DNA from: an uncultured Saprospiraceae bacterium
Lineage (GTDB): Bacteria; Bacteroidota; Bacteroidia; Chitinophagales; Saprospiraceae
Direction of reading: 5' to 3'
DNA: 8,759 nt
NCBI GenBank assembly: GCA_938002705.1
Contig: CALLAG010000379.1
Span: 1 to 8,759, forward strand
A program made the translations under genes and the position numbers. Each line of letters opens with the position of its first letter. The first letter of the stretch is position 1. Positions 1 to 7,116 of this stretch are shown here, piece after piece. Under the pieces are notes generated by a model. That model was not told where the DNA came from, made no database searches, and saw only the letters and a program-made list of their open reading frames with translations.

Positions 1-245
1 GTTTTTGTGTCAAGACAAAAATGAGAGCCCTCCGGCGAGGAAAATGCAAAAAACAACAAAAGTCAATTGGTTATTAATCTCAAATTCTTAAGTATGGAAA
101 GTGAACTCTCGAGTAGTAACGACAATAACGTACAATGTCAAATATAACTTTCATTTATAGAGTAATCTTAGTAATAAAACTAAGTAATACTTAGTTTATT
201 TGTGCAACTTAAAGGCGCAATTCAGTAGATTTATTTTCTCCTTAT
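1..245. other. Non-coding left flank
   Basis: No convincing gene is visible on either strand here. It lies downstream of the leftward 1341-residue gene. Contents from left to right: a small hairpin at the extreme edge (arms 2-8 and 15-21), a GC-rich patch around 28-42 that can form a 4-bp CCTC/GAGG stem, a leftward promoter-like pair (ATTTGACA at 136-143 on the minus strand, with TACTAC at 113-118 after a 17-base spacer), and an A/T-rich perfect hairpin at 177-197. The promoter-like pair would serve a leftward transcript whose coding part, if any, lies outside the window; there is no ATG on the minus strand between the pair and the window edge. Confidence 0.6.
177..197 (-). terminator. Possible weak terminator after the secreted Asp-box gene
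   Basis: Arms AAACTAAGT (177-185) and ACTTAGTTT (189-197) pair perfectly over 9 bp around a 3-base loop, 49 bases beyond the stop codon of the leftward gene. Read leftward the hairpin is followed by a short T-rich run (TTTTATTACT). The stem is A/T-rich and would be weak. A competing stem CTTAG/CTAAG (168-172 with 180-184) uses the same bases, so the region could also fold differently. Terminator is the simplest reading, but support is modest. Confidence 0.35.
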
Positions 246-3200
246 CTAATTAGCAATAACTTCAAAATTATATCCTACCTGTACATGCATGCTTGCACCT
301 TGTTCGATGCATAGTAGATTGATACTTACATCAAGGTCTACGTCTGGATAGTAGGCTACACCAGTAGGGATAAGCACATTAGAAGTTGTTGTAGGTACAT
401 TACCACCAGCCCAGTTACCAGGATTCTGCCAGTCTGTATCTACCATCCCTATCCATACATGACCAAAAGAGACAGGATTACTTTCGAAGTCAAAATCAAA
501 CTGCCCGAATTCTGTAAGTGATAAATCTGTACTGAATGTCACTGTGCCATCTGAAGAGATACCCTCATGAGCATTATCAATCTCTGACCAGTTAGGACCG
601 TAGTTGTTTTCTGACCTCATATTTAATTTTACAATGTGAGAATTCTCATAACTCGGGTTATCACCGATCTCATCGAGACTGATAGCTTCTATGTTATTGA
701 AAGTTTCATTAGCGCCATAGCTATTAATGACCCAATAGGTACTTGCAAGATTCATTGTACTGGCACTGGTGTCGGGTTCATTATTGATACGTGATACGAC
801 GACGTCGCCATCTGGATATGGTCCAGTAGGAGGGAATGTAATGCTGACACCTGTATTGTTAAATGTATATATACCACCACCATCAACGTAGTGACTATAG
901 CTCGATCCGCCACCTACTGGGACTTTACTCTCTGTCAATTCTGCATTGCCAAGTAACGTTCCATGGTATGTTCCTCCATGATCCATTATCAATCCATTAT
1001 TAGTTAATTCGTTAAACTGGTAATAGGCTATAAGATCAGGGTCGCTGACTATTTGATTTTCTTTAGTGATATGTCTGAGTAGTCTGATCTCATCTTGGTC
1101 CAGTGCACGTGTCCATAGCGTTACTTCATCTATCTGTCCCTTGAATGAATTGCTGTAATGACCTCTGCCTATATAGAACTGAGATATCTCTCCAGGACTC
1201 AGTGCTCTGCTGTCCACATATTTCTCGTCATTGAGATATAGGGTAGCGCCTGTAGGTTCTATGACTAATGCTACATAGCTCCACTCATCTATAGGTATCG
1301 TGATACCACTATTGGTCCCCCAAGCTGAAGCATTGCCTGGCCATTTATACCATAGCTTATTACCCCAATAATCAAAAATAAGTCCTTCTGTATAATCACA
1401 ATGAGCACACCAGTCACCACTGGAGAATAATGCTGCGAAGCCTTCTTGGTTAGGTGTAGGCTTCCACCAGCCTGTTACGGTGAAGTGTGTGATGTCTGTC
1501 AGGTCAGCTTGAGAAGAGACAAAATAATCACTGTCACCATATGCTGTGAATGCATTAATAGGTAATGTGTCTACCTCACAATTACTGTCCATATTGACCA
1601 TGTCAGTGATGGTCTTAGCATATGTAACGCCATTGTGTGTAACATTTAATGTTACGTCATAATCACCATTGCCTCCGAGTATAACTTTGGGATTACGTAT
1701 GTTACTATTATCTATCCATGATGGGGTGGGGCTGATGATCCATTCCCATGATGTATTAGTATGATCTACGATAGAGTGACAGTCTAAGAATAAAGTGTCT
1801 CTGCTACAGTTGAGAGAATCACTTGATACCATAGGAAGTGGGTCTACTGTATTTGCGTTAAGCATATTGATCTCCCATATGCCTTTGCTTGAGGCCATTC
1901 TTATCTTATTATCTCTATAGAATGGTAGTATCTTGAATCCTCTGTGAGTTACAGGTAGATCTGTATTGTAGGGTGCCCACTCATCAGCATCTACTTGATA
2001 CGTATAGAAATTGTCATTAGTCATAGCATAGACTCTATTACCTCCAGGACTATGTTGGAATATGATGTCTTTGATAGATTGATTCTGGATGATATTACCG
2101 TATCTGTTCTGCCATGTCATACCTCCATCTGTAGAGCTGAATATTTTGTTGCCATTAGAGGAAGAGTTAGATGCTTGCCATATCTCGTTTTTATCCATCG
2201 GGTTGAGCGAGATAGATAAGTTCTTCCATGAGCCTGAAGTATATGGTGGCTTAGGTAACTTGATGAAACTTGCTCCTCCATCTATCGATCTATAGATATT
2301 ATGATCATTAGATCCGTCTTTAACTATCACATATATGTAGTCAGGGTCATCACGAGAGATCTCATATCTGAATATATTGTTAGGGAAAGTATACAATGGG
2401 TCGAATGATGCTCCGCCGTTAGTGGAGTGATATAGAATGTTGTTTTCGCCTACGTATACTCTGTTAGCGTAATAGGGGTGCCACTCCATCTCGCTGTAGT
2501 TAAAGTGGAAGTAAGACTGCGTCGGATACTTAGCGATATTGCTTAGATCTTTAGACGGCTTATGCAAGGAGTCGGGGACAACTTTGTCAGTTATATCGCT
2601 GAAGTAGGCTTTCTTATTAGTGAGCGGATTGACATAGCCTGTTGCTGTCTCAGCACCTCCCAGGAAGACTGTCTTGCCGCCGCCATAGGTTTCATTATAG
2701 GCGGCATTGCCATTGTGATAGCGGCCACCTACCCATATGTTCTCATTCCACCCTTGGCTGAATCCCCAGAAGTGGCTGGAGTTGATACCATTCATTCTGA
2801 CTTCTACTGTCTGGCACTCATCATTAGAGTAGTTAATCCCTCCGTCTGAGGCGATCCATATCTCGTCACCTACGACATCTATATCTTGTATGTCTGCATG
2901 CATTTCTAGACTACGTGTACCTCTTATATACTCGAAGTTGCCACCTTTGTTAGCTGACTCACAGAACCATATGGTCCCTATCCAGAACTTATCTGCATCA
3001 GTAGATGATACGTCGAGATCGTAGTTATACCAACCTTGATGGTAGCCTGAACTGTAGCCTGCCACATACCAGTTAGTATTCATATTAGAACCTGAGGCAT
3101 AGGGCCCACCATCTATACCGCTGTCATCTTGCCATGTGTCACCGCCATCTTCGCTATAGTAGACGCCTATCCATCCATTATCACCTACCTTGCCATTAGC

Positions 3201-4271
3201 GATTATACCTGCATATATTCTGTCAGGATCAGCAGCTGTCACACCTATCTTACATCCATATACTGTAGCATTGTTTATATCAGAAGGAGTATAGAATCCA
3301 TTATCTATCAGGGTCCAGTTGTCTCCGCCATTGATAGATCTATAGATTTCTGGTCTTTGAGCTGTTGTGTTTTTGGTTGATATATACATAGTATCCGTCG
3401 AGCCTGGTCGGGTTTCTATATCGTAGATATAACCACTGTATATAGTGGTCCATGTACTGCCAGAGTCTGTTGATTTTAATAAGCCATTTTGCGTCGCAGC
3501 GAATAGGGTATTAGTGCTGGTAGGGTTGATATATAGCTGCTCAAATGATCCCGCTGCGGTATGAGCCAATGTCCATACTGTCCCTCCATCTACCGTCTTA
3601 TATAACGAAGTACCTGATGTGAGGTATACGATATTTTCATCATTAGGATCGACTTTGATATCACTGGCAGTTCCTATAGGGTATTGCTTGCCTATTCTTG
3701 TCCAGTTAAGTGCTTTATCTGTCGTCTTGAATATACCACCTGCTTCTGCACTCGCATAGAGTACTGAGGTGTTAGATGGCGCTACACCGAGACAGAAGAT
3801 ATTAGTCTGTGTAGGTCTGAGTTCTTCGCTACCATTATTTTTGTATGTGCTCGTCGGCCCTATATTACACCACTGATTAGAATTACTTTTTTGTGATTTG
3901 CTCTCTTGAATTATCCTTTCTTGCTTTTTAAATTGCTCCACGGGGTCAGGGAGTTCTACAATTCCTTTGTCAGAGATGCAGCATTCTACGATATTACGCC
4001 AGTGCTTAAAGTTCTGAGTATGTATGTTTTTTTCGAATGCATTACTCAGGTAGTATTCTTCCATTAACGATATGATCTCGTCATATTGGTCATCATTTTC
4101 ATACATATAGACGGCCCACTTTGGCGTGGTATTGTCTATGAACGGAATGGCTTTGAACCAATTAGGGTGCTGTGGTTCTGGGACGTAGCTCTCCGATGTA
4201 GTATCAGCTTGTGATAATGCATTGCTGATTATAGTTAGTGATAAGAGTAGAATTGTCGTGAATCTAAGCAT
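246..4271 (-). CDS. Large secreted Asp-box (BNR/sortilin-type) beta-propeller protein with PKD and LamG domains
   Basis: This is a 1341-residue exported protein of unknown substrate. Residues 1-20 form a signal peptide (short basic start, hydrophobic ILLLSLTII core, cleavage likely ALS|Q). Residues about 21-133 are a unique N-terminal region. Residues about 135-800 carry nine Asp-box repeats of the S/T-x-D/N-x-G-x-x-W/F type (for example KSTDSGSTW at 266-274, SSTDGGMTW at 712-720), as in VPS10/sortilin-like and BNR beta-propellers. Residues about 811-893 resemble a PKD domain. Residues about 905-1068 resemble a LamG/concanavalin-like jelly roll (TVTGWW, WSYVALVI, GQIDEVTLWTRAL). The end (about 1273-1341: DTDWQNPGNWAGG, VLIPTG, then short strands) matches the start of a module frequent in Bacteroidota surface proteins. 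No T9SS C-terminal sorting domain is visible. Such architectures usually act outside the cell in binding, adhesion or glycan contact; that role is inferred. No catalytic site was recognised. The start is the ATG directly before the signal peptide. Confidence 0.85.
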   Translation of the reverse strand: MLRFTTILLLSLTIISNALSQADTTSESYVPEPQHPNWFKAIPFIDNTTPKWAVYMYENDDQYDEIISLMEEYYLSNAFEKNIHTQNFKHWRNIVECCISDKGIVELPDPVEQFKKQERIIQESKSQKSNSNQWCNIGPTSTYKNNGSEELRPTQTNIFCLGVAPSNTSVLYASAEAGGIFKTTDKALNWTRIGKQYPIGTASDIKVDPNDENIVYLTSGTSLYKTVDGGTVWTLAHTAAGSFEQLYINPTSTNTLFAATQNGLLKSTDSGSTWTTIYSGYIYDIETRPGSTDTMYISTKNTTAQRPEIYRSINGGDNWTLIDNGFYTPSDINNATVYGCKIGVTAADPDRIYAGIIANGKVGDNGWIGVYYSEDGGDTWQDDSGIDGGPYASGSNMNTNWYVAGYSSGYHQGWYNYDLDVSSTDADKFWIGTIWFCESANKGGNFEYIRGTRSLEMHADIQDIDVVGDEIWIASDGGINYSNDECQTVEVRMNGINSSHFWGFSQGWNENIWVGGRYHNGNAAYNETYGGGKTVFLGGAETATGYVNPLTNKKAYFSDITDKVVPDSLHKPSKDLSNIAKYPTQSYFHFNYSEMEWHPYYANRVYVGENNILYHSTNGGASFDPLYTFPNNIFRYEISRDDPDYIYVIVKDGSNDHNIYRSIDGGASFIKLPKPPYTSGSWKNLSISLNPMDKNEIWQASNSSSNGNKIFSSTDGGMTWQNRYGNIIQNQSIKDIIFQHSPGGNRVYAMTNDNFYTYQVDADEWAPYNTDLPVTHRGFKILPFYRDNKIRMASSKGIWEINMLNANTVDPLPMVSSDSLNCSRDTLFLDCHSIVDHTNTSWEWIISPTPSWIDNSNIRNPKVILGGNGDYDVTLNVTHNGVTYAKTITDMVNMDSNCEVDTLPINAFTAYGDSDYFVSSQADLTDITHFTVTGWWKPTPNQEGFAALFSSGDWCAHCDYTEGLIFDYWGNKLWYKWPGNASAWGTNSGITIPIDEWSYVALVIEPTGATLYLNDEKYVDSRALSPGEISQFYIGRGHYSNSFKGQIDEVTLWTRALDQDEIRLLRHITKENQIVSDPDLIAYYQFNELTNNGLIMDHGGTYHGTLLGNAELTESKVPVGGGSSYSHYVDGGGIYTFNNTGVSITFPPTGPYPDGDVVVSRINNEPDTSASTMNLASTYWVINSYGANETFNNIEAISLDEIGDNPSYENSHIVKLNMRSENNYGPNWSEIDNAHEGISSDGTVTFSTDLSLTEFGQFDFDFESNPVSFGHVWIGMVDTDWQNPGNWAGGNVPTTTSNVLIPTGVAYYPDVDLDVSINLLCIEQGASMHVQVGYNFEVIAN
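2112..3728 (-). repeat. Array of nine Asp-box repeats inside the secreted protein
   Basis: Asp boxes at residues 182-190, 225-233, 266-274, 311-319, 372-380, 438-446 (degenerate, ESANKGGNF), 615-623, 661-669 and 712-720. The consensus is x-S/T-x-D/N-x-G-x-x-W/F. Spacing is about 40-60 residues within each cluster, as expected of one box per propeller blade. Boxes six and seven are about 170 residues apart; that gap holds a non-repeat stretch with WVGGRYHNG and LGGAETATGY. Some boxes are also alike in DNA (GATCTATAGAT near 2285-2299 and 3336-3350), reflecting the shared IYRSI(D/N)GG sequence. Confidence 0.85.
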
Positions 4272-4335
4272 GTGTGGTTAACTATTTTGAAATAATTAAT
4301 ATTCGAATTTCTGATACCTTCTTCTCATTACTATG

Positions 4336-4362
4336 TTCGGCTTAGGCTGTGCCTACGTCGAA
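4336..4362. repeat. Imperfect hairpin in leader of secreted-protein gene
   Basis: Arms 4336-4347 and 4351-4362 pair over 12 positions with one mismatch and one G-T wobble, around a TGT loop. The apex, TAGGCTGTGCCTACG, matches the apex of the hairpin at 4501-4523 at 13 of 15 bases, the two differences lying in the loop. It sits between the candidate promoter and the start codon at 4271, so it would be transcribed in the leader. It could be a repeat copy, a leader structure or a partial attenuator; no poly-T follows on either strand. Confidence 0.5.
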
Positions 4363-4392
4363 GTGATATCAAAATTTATTTTGAGTAATTTA

Positions 4393-4421
4393 TATATAAA
4401 GGATAATATATCGGTTGTCAA
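4393..4421 (-). promoter_or_regulatory. Candidate promoter for the large secreted-protein gene
   Basis: On the minus strand TTGACA (4416-4421) is followed after exactly 17 bases by TATATA (4393-4398), a near-ideal housekeeping-sigma layout. The preceding T also gives the TTTG expected of a Bacteroidota -33 box, but the phylum's TAnnTTTG -7 box is not matched. Transcription would start near 4386, giving a leader of roughly 115 bases. Confidence 0.45.
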
Positions 4422-4500
4422 ATGAAAAAAGATAGACTTATGACTTCAATTCTCATTTGTTTATAATCATAGAATATTCTAATAAATTAAAATAACACCA

Positions 4501-4523
4501 AAGCGTAGGCTCAGCCTACGCTT
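4501..4523 (-). terminator. Perfect hairpin, probable terminator of the phosphatidyltransferase gene
   Basis: Arms AAGCGTAGGC (4501-4510) and GCCTACGCTT (4514-4523) are perfectly complementary over 10 bp with a 3-base loop, beginning 21 bases past the stop codon of the leftward gene. Read leftward, the stem is followed by TTTGGTGTTATTTTAATTT, an interrupted T-rich tract. Stem strength and position favour a terminator; the broken T-run weakens it. It could instead be one copy of a small dispersed repeat, as a related hairpin lies at 4336-4362. Confidence 0.5.
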
Positions 4524-4543
4524 AACATAGGATAAGATATATG

Positions 4544-5068
4544 CTACTTCTCATTCATCACTACATTCCTAAACTTCCAAAAGTAGTCGAAAAATGATAT
4601 AACTGCCAGTGCCAGTGAGACGTATATAAGAATCATATAGTGTGGAAGCCCTATAAGCATAACAGCAAGACCTACGAATAGGATAGCCGTTTTAGATTTG
4701 CCGGCAAGGCTCGCTTTAATCTCATACTTATGGAATGAAGTATAGATTCTGAGCCCCATAACGATAATCTCTCTGTAGAGAAATATGAAAGTCACCCAAG
4801 TAGGAATAACCCCCATAACACTAAAGACAAGAAGTGCTGATAGCATGAATAGCTTATCAGCCGTAAAATCATGGATAGCACCGAGATAACTGGTCTTGTT
4901 GTATGTACGAGCCACATAGCCATCTAGCCAGTCAGTCAGTCCAGAGAGCACAACAAGCGATAGTACAAACATATCCTTGTGCTCCCAGTCAGTCAGATAG
5001 ACCAAGGTCAGAGGGGCAAATATCCACCTCAGGAAACTGATAAATTGTGCTAAGTGCAAATGCTTCAT
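4544..5068 (-). CDS. pgsA: CDP-alcohol phosphatidyltransferase, probably PgsA (phosphatidylglycerophosphate synthase)
   Basis: This 174-residue integral membrane enzyme should transfer a phosphatidyl group from CDP-diacylglycerol to an alcohol; for PgsA this is glycerol-3-phosphate, the first committed step to phosphatidylglycerol. The family signature D-x2-DG-x2-AR-x8-G-x3-D-x3-D is complete: D46, D49, G50, A53, R54, G63, D67, D71, the four Asp residues binding metal and CDP. PgsA is favoured over other family members by the N-terminal FISFLRWIFAPLTL segment, by YREIIVMGLR (98-107) and by GKSKT (123-127). Length suits PgsA (about 180). Four or more hydrophobic segments are visible. The usual LDPxADK reads HDFTADK here, losing the proline. 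The ATG at 5066-5068 is the only ATG after an in-frame stop 21 bases upstream; no Shine-Dalgarno site is seen. It is divergent from htpG. Substrate assignment is less sure than the family. Confidence 0.8.
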   Translation of the reverse strand: MKHLHLAQFISFLRWIFAPLTLVYLTDWEHKDMFVLSLVVLSGLTDWLDGYVARTYNKTSYLGAIHDFTADKLFMLSALLVFSVMGVIPTWVTFIFLYREIIVMGLRIYTSFHKYEIKASLAGKSKTAILFVGLAVMLIGLPHYMILIYVSLALAVISFFDYFWKFRNVVMNEK

Positions 5069-5113
5069 ACGCTGCCAAGATATAACAAATTATGTGCTGA
5101 TGAATAGTAAAAT

Positions 5114-5158
5114 ATGCCATTATTTCAATGATCGCTGGATAATAAGACATAATGGCAT
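5114..5158. repeat. Inverted repeat in the pgsA-htpG intergenic region
   Basis: Two perfectly complementary 10-base arms (5114-5123 and 5149-5158) centred between the divergent genes. The 25-base spacer makes a single tight hairpin unlikely. The arm centres are 35 bases apart, about three and a third helical turns, so paired regulator half-sites on one face are not clearly indicated. Confidence 0.5.
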
Positions 5159-5180
5159 TAAATCGGGGATGGCACTTGAT

Positions 5181-5210
5181 TTGACATACAAGAACCATTC
5201 ATTCTAAAAC
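5181..5210 (+). promoter_or_regulatory. Weak candidate promoter for htpG
   Basis: TTGACA (5181-5186), also reading as a TTTG -33 box, is followed after 18 bases by TAAAAC (5205-5210), a poor -10 match. Transcription would begin only a few bases before the ATG at 5225, giving a very short leader. The -35 is good, the -10 is not. Confidence 0.3.
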
Positions 5211-5224
5211 ACATAAAATTAAAT

Positions 5225-7093
5225 ATGGAAAAAGGTAAAATTTCAGTAGAAGCGGAGAATATATTCCCGATAATAAAGAAGTTCCTTTATTCTGATCAGG
5301 AAATATTCCTCAGAGAGCTTATATCTAATGCTATAGATGCCACAACTAAGATTAAGACCCTTTCTTCTAAGGGAGAGTTCAAAGGTGAACTCGGTGAGCT
5401 GACGATTGATATTATCCTCGACGAGAAGGCAAAAACTCTAACTATAAGAGATAGAGGTATAGGAATGTCAAGAGCAGAGGTAGAGAAGTACCTTAATCAG
5501 GTAGCATTCTCATCAGCTGAGTCATTCCTTAAGAAGTACCAAGATGATGCTAATATCATCGGGCATTTTGGATTAGGATTCTACTCAGCATTTATGGTCG
5601 CTAAGAAAGTAGAAGTCGTCACTAAATCATACAAGAAATCTGCCAAGTCAGTCAAGTGGATATGTACTGGAGATCCCGCTTACAAGATAGGTGATGGCGA
5701 TAGAGACTTCAGAGGTACGGATATCATCTTGCATGTAGATGATGATAGTACAGAGTTCTTAGCTAAGGCAAGAATCCAATCTCTATTAGATAAGTATTCT
5801 AAGTTTCTCCCAGTGCCTATCAGATTTGGTACCAAGGAAAGAACAGAGTATGAAGGTGAAGGTGAGGATAGAAAAGCGGTGACAGTCACTGAAGATAATA
5901 TCGTCAATAATCCTGAGCCATTATGGAAGAAGAAACCCAATAAACTCAAGGAGCAAGATTATAAAGACTTCTACAGGGAGCTATACCCGATGAGTCAGGA
6001 GCCATTATTCTGGATTCACTTGAATATCGATTTTCCATTTAACCTAACAGGGGTGCTCTACTTCCCTAAGCTAAATAACAGCTTAGAGATACAGAAGAAT
6101 AAGATACAACTCTACTCTAACCAAGTCTATGTCACTGATGATGTAAAAGAGATCGTACCAGAATTCTTGTTACTATTACATGGTGTCATAGATTCTCCTG
6201 ATATTCCACTTAATGTATCGAGATCATACTTACAGAGTGATAGTAACGTAAGAAAAATAACATCTTACATCACTAAGAAGGTAGCTGAGAAATTAAAATC
6301 TCTATTCAAAAAAGACCGTCAGGCATTCGAAGATAAGTGGGATGATGTAGGGACTTTCGTCAAATACGGAATGATCTCTAATGAGAAATTCTACGATAAA
6401 GCCAATGCATTCTCATTAGTCAAAAATACAGATGGCGAGTTTACACTATTCGATGAATATATCGAAAAAGTGAAGCCTACGCAGACAGACAAGAACGATA
6501 GGACTGTCCTCTTATATGCTAACAACCTGTCAGAGCAGCACAGTTATATAGAGTCGGCTAAGAACTATGGATACGATGTCTTACTCTTTAATAATGTGAT
6601 AGATAATCACTTCATGCAACACATGGAGCATAAGAAGACGGGCATCACATTCGTAAGGGTAGATTCTGATACAGCTGATAAGTTAGTAGAGAAGGATGAG
6701 GAGAAAGCTTCTGTACTATCAGAGAAAGAAGAAGAGAAAGTGAAAACATTATTCACAGAATCATTAGGAGATCTTAAGGGTGGACATATCGATATCAGAC
6801 CTCTATCACCAGATGATAGTCCTGTGATGATAACGAAGCCAGAATTCATGCGTCGTATGAAGGAGATGCAGATGATGCAGGGTATGGATATGGCAATGAT
6901 GCCAGATAGCCACAACATCATCATCAACGCTAATCATGAGCTGATAGCTAAGAAGTTATTAGGTATGAAAGGCCCTGAGAAGAAAGCGAAATTCGCTAAG
7001 TACTTATATGATCTTGCAAGGCTGAATCAGAATATGCTGAAAGGAGAAGAGATGAGTCAGTTTATTAATACAAGCATCGAGTTTATCAAGTAG
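5225..7093 (+). CDS. htpG: HtpG, Hsp90-family molecular chaperone
   Basis: HtpG is a cytoplasmic homodimeric ATP-dependent chaperone that remodels client proteins, often with DnaK. The 622 residues match the usual bacterial length (about 624). The N-terminal GHKL ATPase domain (1 to about 210) shows ELISNAIDA with catalytic E31 and magnesium-binding N35, DRGIGM (76-81) and the ATP lid GHFGLGFYSAF (113-123). A charged linker (about 207-232) leads to the middle domain starting near EPLWKKKP (W234). The arginine that contacts ATP gamma-phosphate is R333 in LNVSRSYLQSD. The C-terminal dimerisation domain contains a methionine-rich helix region (542-559, nine Met in 18 residues) before NIIINANHELIAKKLL. 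It appears intact. The ATG at 5225 begins the conserved MEKGKISVEAE; the leader is A-rich without a Shine-Dalgarno site. It is transcribed alone, with a strong terminator after it, and is divergent from pgsA. Confidence 0.97.
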   Translation: MEKGKISVEAENIFPIIKKFLYSDQEIFLRELISNAIDATTKIKTLSSKGEFKGELGELTIDIILDEKAKTLTIRDRGIGMSRAEVEKYLNQVAFSSAESFLKKYQDDANIIGHFGLGFYSAFMVAKKVEVVTKSYKKSAKSVKWICTGDPAYKIGDGDRDFRGTDIILHVDDDSTEFLAKARIQSLLDKYSKFLPVPIRFGTKERTEYEGEGEDRKAVTVTEDNIVNNPEPLWKKKPNKLKEQDYKDFYRELYPMSQEPLFWIHLNIDFPFNLTGVLYFPKLNNSLEIQKNKIQLYSNQVYVTDDVKEIVPEFLLLLHGVIDSPDIPLNVSRSYLQSDSNVRKITSYITKKVAEKLKSLFKKDRQAFEDKWDDVGTFVKYGMISNEKFYDKANAFSLVKNTDGEFTLFDEYIEKVKPTQTDKNDRTVLLYANNLSEQHSYIESAKNYGYDVLLFNNVIDNHFMQHMEHKKTGITFVRVDSDTADKLVEKDEEKASVLSEKEEEKVKTLFTESLGDLKGGHIDIRPLSPDDSPVMITKPEFMRRMKEMQMMQGMDMAMMPDSHNIIINANHELIAKKLLGMKGPEKKAKFAKYLYDLARLNQNMLKGEEMSQFINTSIEFIK

Positions 7094-7116
7094 GTAAATT
7101 GATATAGAAAATATTG

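Larger units (their letters stand above)
4272..4543. other. Intergenic region with promoter and two related hairpins
   Basis: A 272-base A/T-rich gap between two leftward genes. It carries the likely end of the phosphatidyltransferase transcript (hairpin at 4501-4523), a candidate leftward promoter (4393-4421) and a second hairpin (4336-4362) that would lie in the 5' leader of the large secreted-protein mRNA. No open reading frame worth calling was seen. Confidence 0.6.
5069..5224. promoter_or_regulatory. Divergent control region between pgsA and htpG
   Basis: The 156 bases between the two start codons must hold both promoters. A 10-bp inverted repeat, ATGCCATTAT (5114-5123) and ATAATGGCAT (5149-5158), with a 25-base spacer, lies between them and could be an operator or a structured leader. 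Next to it is a TTGACA (5181-5186) facing htpG. For pgsA only weak matches exist (minus-strand TTGAAA near 5122-5127 with TATTCA 16 bases on; CATAATTTG near 5088-5096). Confidence 0.4.

Noticed and set aside
1995..3380. Several plus-strand open frames of 68-95 codons opposite the secreted-protein gene
   Set aside because: They lie wholly antisense to a strong gene with clear domains, show no recognisable motif and have the low-complexity look of reverse-strand shadows.
5170..5186. Sigma-54-like promoter upstream of htpG (TGGCAC, 5 bases, TTGAC)
   Set aside because: The -24 half is perfect but the essential GC of the -12 element reads GA, and I see no enhancer-binding protein or other reason for sigma-54 control here. 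Chance is more likely.
4989..5198. Minus-strand 69-codon frame overlapping the pgsA start and the divergent spacer
   Set aside because: It is in another frame across the pgsA 5' end and the promoter region, shows no family motif, and would put coding sequence over the htpG promoter.
5680..6927. Minus-strand frames of 89 and 106 codons within htpG
   Set aside because: They are antisense to a fully conserved htpG reading frame; their serine- and leucine-rich content follows from the opposite strand's Lys/Glu/Asp codons.
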